The notes beneath the pieces are model-generated. The model saw only the letters and a list, made by a program, of their open reading frames with translations, had not been told where the DNA came from and searched no databases. From Paracoccaceae bacterium (GTDB lineage Bacteria > Pseudomonadota > Alphaproteobacteria > Rhodobacterales > Rhodobacteraceae), in NCBI GenBank assembly GCA_002402045.2, contig NVUX02000074.1:62001-126000 (forward strand): a stretch of 64,000 nucleotides of DNA, in the 5' to 3' direction. Shown in pieces: positions 62,593 through 64,000 of the stretch. Position numbers and translations under genes: made by a program. How positions within the stretch are numbered: the stretch's first letter is position 1; each line of letters starts with the position of its first letter.

Positions 62593-64000
62593 ATGCCTTC
62601 CCAAAACCTCCCTATCCGCCGCGCGTTGCTGTCTGTTTCTGATAAATCAGGGCTTGTTGAGCTCGCGCAAAAACTGCACGATTTCGGCGTTGAGCTGCTT
62701 TCAACCGGCGGCACAGCCAAGGCCTTACGGGGTGCCGGCCTGCCGGTGATTGATGTGTCCGATGTCACCAAATTTCCTGAAATGATGGACGGGCGGGTGA
62801 AAACCCTGCACCCCAATGTGCATGGCGGCTTGCTGGCGCTGCGCGATAACCCCGAGCATGTGGCGGCCCTGAAGGCCCACGGCATTGGCGCGATTGATCT
62901 GTTGGTGGTGAACCTTTATCCGTTTGAGGCCACGATGGCGGCTGGGGCGGATTATGACACCTGCATTGAGAATATAGACATCGGCGGCCCTGCAATGATC
63001 CGCGCGGCGGCCAAAAACCACGGCTTTGTGACCACGATTGTGGATGTTGAGGATTACGATGTTTTGCTTGGTGATATGGCCGAGCATAACGGGGCAACTT
63101 GCCCGAATTTCCGCAAAAAACGCGCGCAAATCGCGTTTGCGCGCACGGCTGCCTATGATGCGGCTGTGAGCACGTGGATGGCAGCGGCTATTGGCGTGGC
63201 GACCCCCCGCCGCCGTGCCGTGGCTGGCACATTGGCGCAAACCCTGCGCTATGGCGAAAACCCGCATCAGACCGCTTCGTTTTACACTGATGGGGGCAAC
63301 CGCCCCGGTGTGGCAACGGCTAAGCAGTTGCAGGGCAAAGAGCTTTCTTACAACAACATCAACGATACCGATGCCGCGATTGAACTGGTGGCAGAGTTTG
63401 ACCCCGCAAACGGCCCTGCCTGTGCGATTATCAAGCACGCCAACCCGTGTGGTGTGGCCCGTGGCGCCACAATGATCGAGGCGTATCAGAATGCATTTAA
63501 CTGCGATAACGTTTCGCCTTTTGGTGGTATTATCGCGCTTAATCAGCGGCTTGAGGCGGATACGGCCGCCGAGATTACCAAGATTTTTACCGAGGTTGTG
63601 ATTGCCCCCGAGGTTTCCGACGAGGCCCGTGAGATCTTTGCCAAAAAGAAAAACCTGCGCTTGCTGGTAACGGGTGGATTGCCCGATGTATCTGAGCCCG
63701 CGCAAACGTGGCGCAAGGTTTCTGGCGGCTGGCTGGTGCAGGATAAAGACAATGGTTTTGTGCTGCCGGAAGACCTGAAGGTGGTGACCAAGCGCGCGCC
63801 AACTGATGCGGAAATGGCCGATATGCTGTTTGCGTGGAAAGTGGCGAAGCACGTTAAATCAAACGCGATTGTGTATGTGAAAAACGGGGCCACGGTGGGC
63901 ATTGGCGCGGGGCAAATGAGCCGTGTAGATAGCACCCGCATTGCGGCGCGTAAGGCGCAGGATATGGCCGAGGTTTTGGGGCTTTCAGAGGTGCCAACCA
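62593..64000 (+). CDS. purH: Bifunctional IMP cyclohydrolase/AICAR formyltransferase, 3' end truncated by window
   Basis: [26 protein letters not shown]...[43 protein letters not shown]; read directly from sequence because ORF track omits it. Confidence 0.93.
   Translation, partial: MPSQNLPIRRALLSVSDKSGLVELAQKLHDFGVELLSTGGTAKALRGAGLPVIDVSDVTKFPEMMDGRVKTLHPNVHGGLLALRDNPEHVAALKAHGIGAIDLLVVNLYPFEATMAAGADYDTCIENIDIGGPAMIRAAAKNHGFVTTIVDVEDYDVLLGDMAEHNGATCPNFRKKRAQIAFARTAAYDAAVSTWMAAAIGVATPRRRAVAGTLAQTLRYGENPHQTASFYTDGGNRPGVATAKQLQGKELSYNNINDTDAAIELVAEFDPANGPACAIIKHANPCGVARGATMIEAYQNAFNCDNVSPFGGIIALNQRLEADTAAEITKIFTEVVIAPEVSDEAREIFAKKKNLRLLVTGGLPDVSEPAQTWRKVSGGWLVQDKDNGFVLPEDLKVVTKRAPTDAEMADMLFAWKVAKHVKSNAIVYVKNGATVGIGAGQMSRVDSTRIAARKAQDMAEVLGLSEVPT

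Noticed and set aside
62725-63852. 375-aa minus-strand ORF
   Set aside because: Antisense to purH, which is clearly coding on the plus strand.

Overview
The window is a gene-dense chromosomal segment whose gene content resembles marine Rhodobacterales-type alphaproteobacteria (inference from gene content and order). I see no rRNA, tRNA, CRISPR array, prophage or IS element. It opens inside a soeABC-like molybdoenzyme operon and closes inside purH. Recognisable core loci are fabA-fabB-fabI, gshA, rsmE, addBA, trxA, a regB-like kinase, gyrB, leuS-lptE-holA, rimP-nusA-ylxR-infB, rsmB-type methyltransferase, a heparinase-family gene and purH. The least ordinary parts are: (1) a tightly overlapping three-gene cassette (5310-9159) of a double-HTH TetR regulator, a PEP-utilising phosphotransferase with rifampin-phosphotransferase-like domain order, and a half-size permease, with a 13/14 palindrome just upstream of the regulator start; (2) a receiver / small membrane protein / symporter-histidine kinase operon; (3) an intrinsic-terminator hairpin between a plausible promoter and rimP, a candidate attenuator of the nusA/infB operon; (4) perfect or near-perfect hairpins at or beside start codons (53689-53719 and upstream of lptE) and a palindromic intergenic repeat; (5) a GlpA/GlpB-like flavoprotein pair overlapping a CX5R phosphatase with a probable TTG start. 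All family calls come from reading translated motifs; no database search was run.
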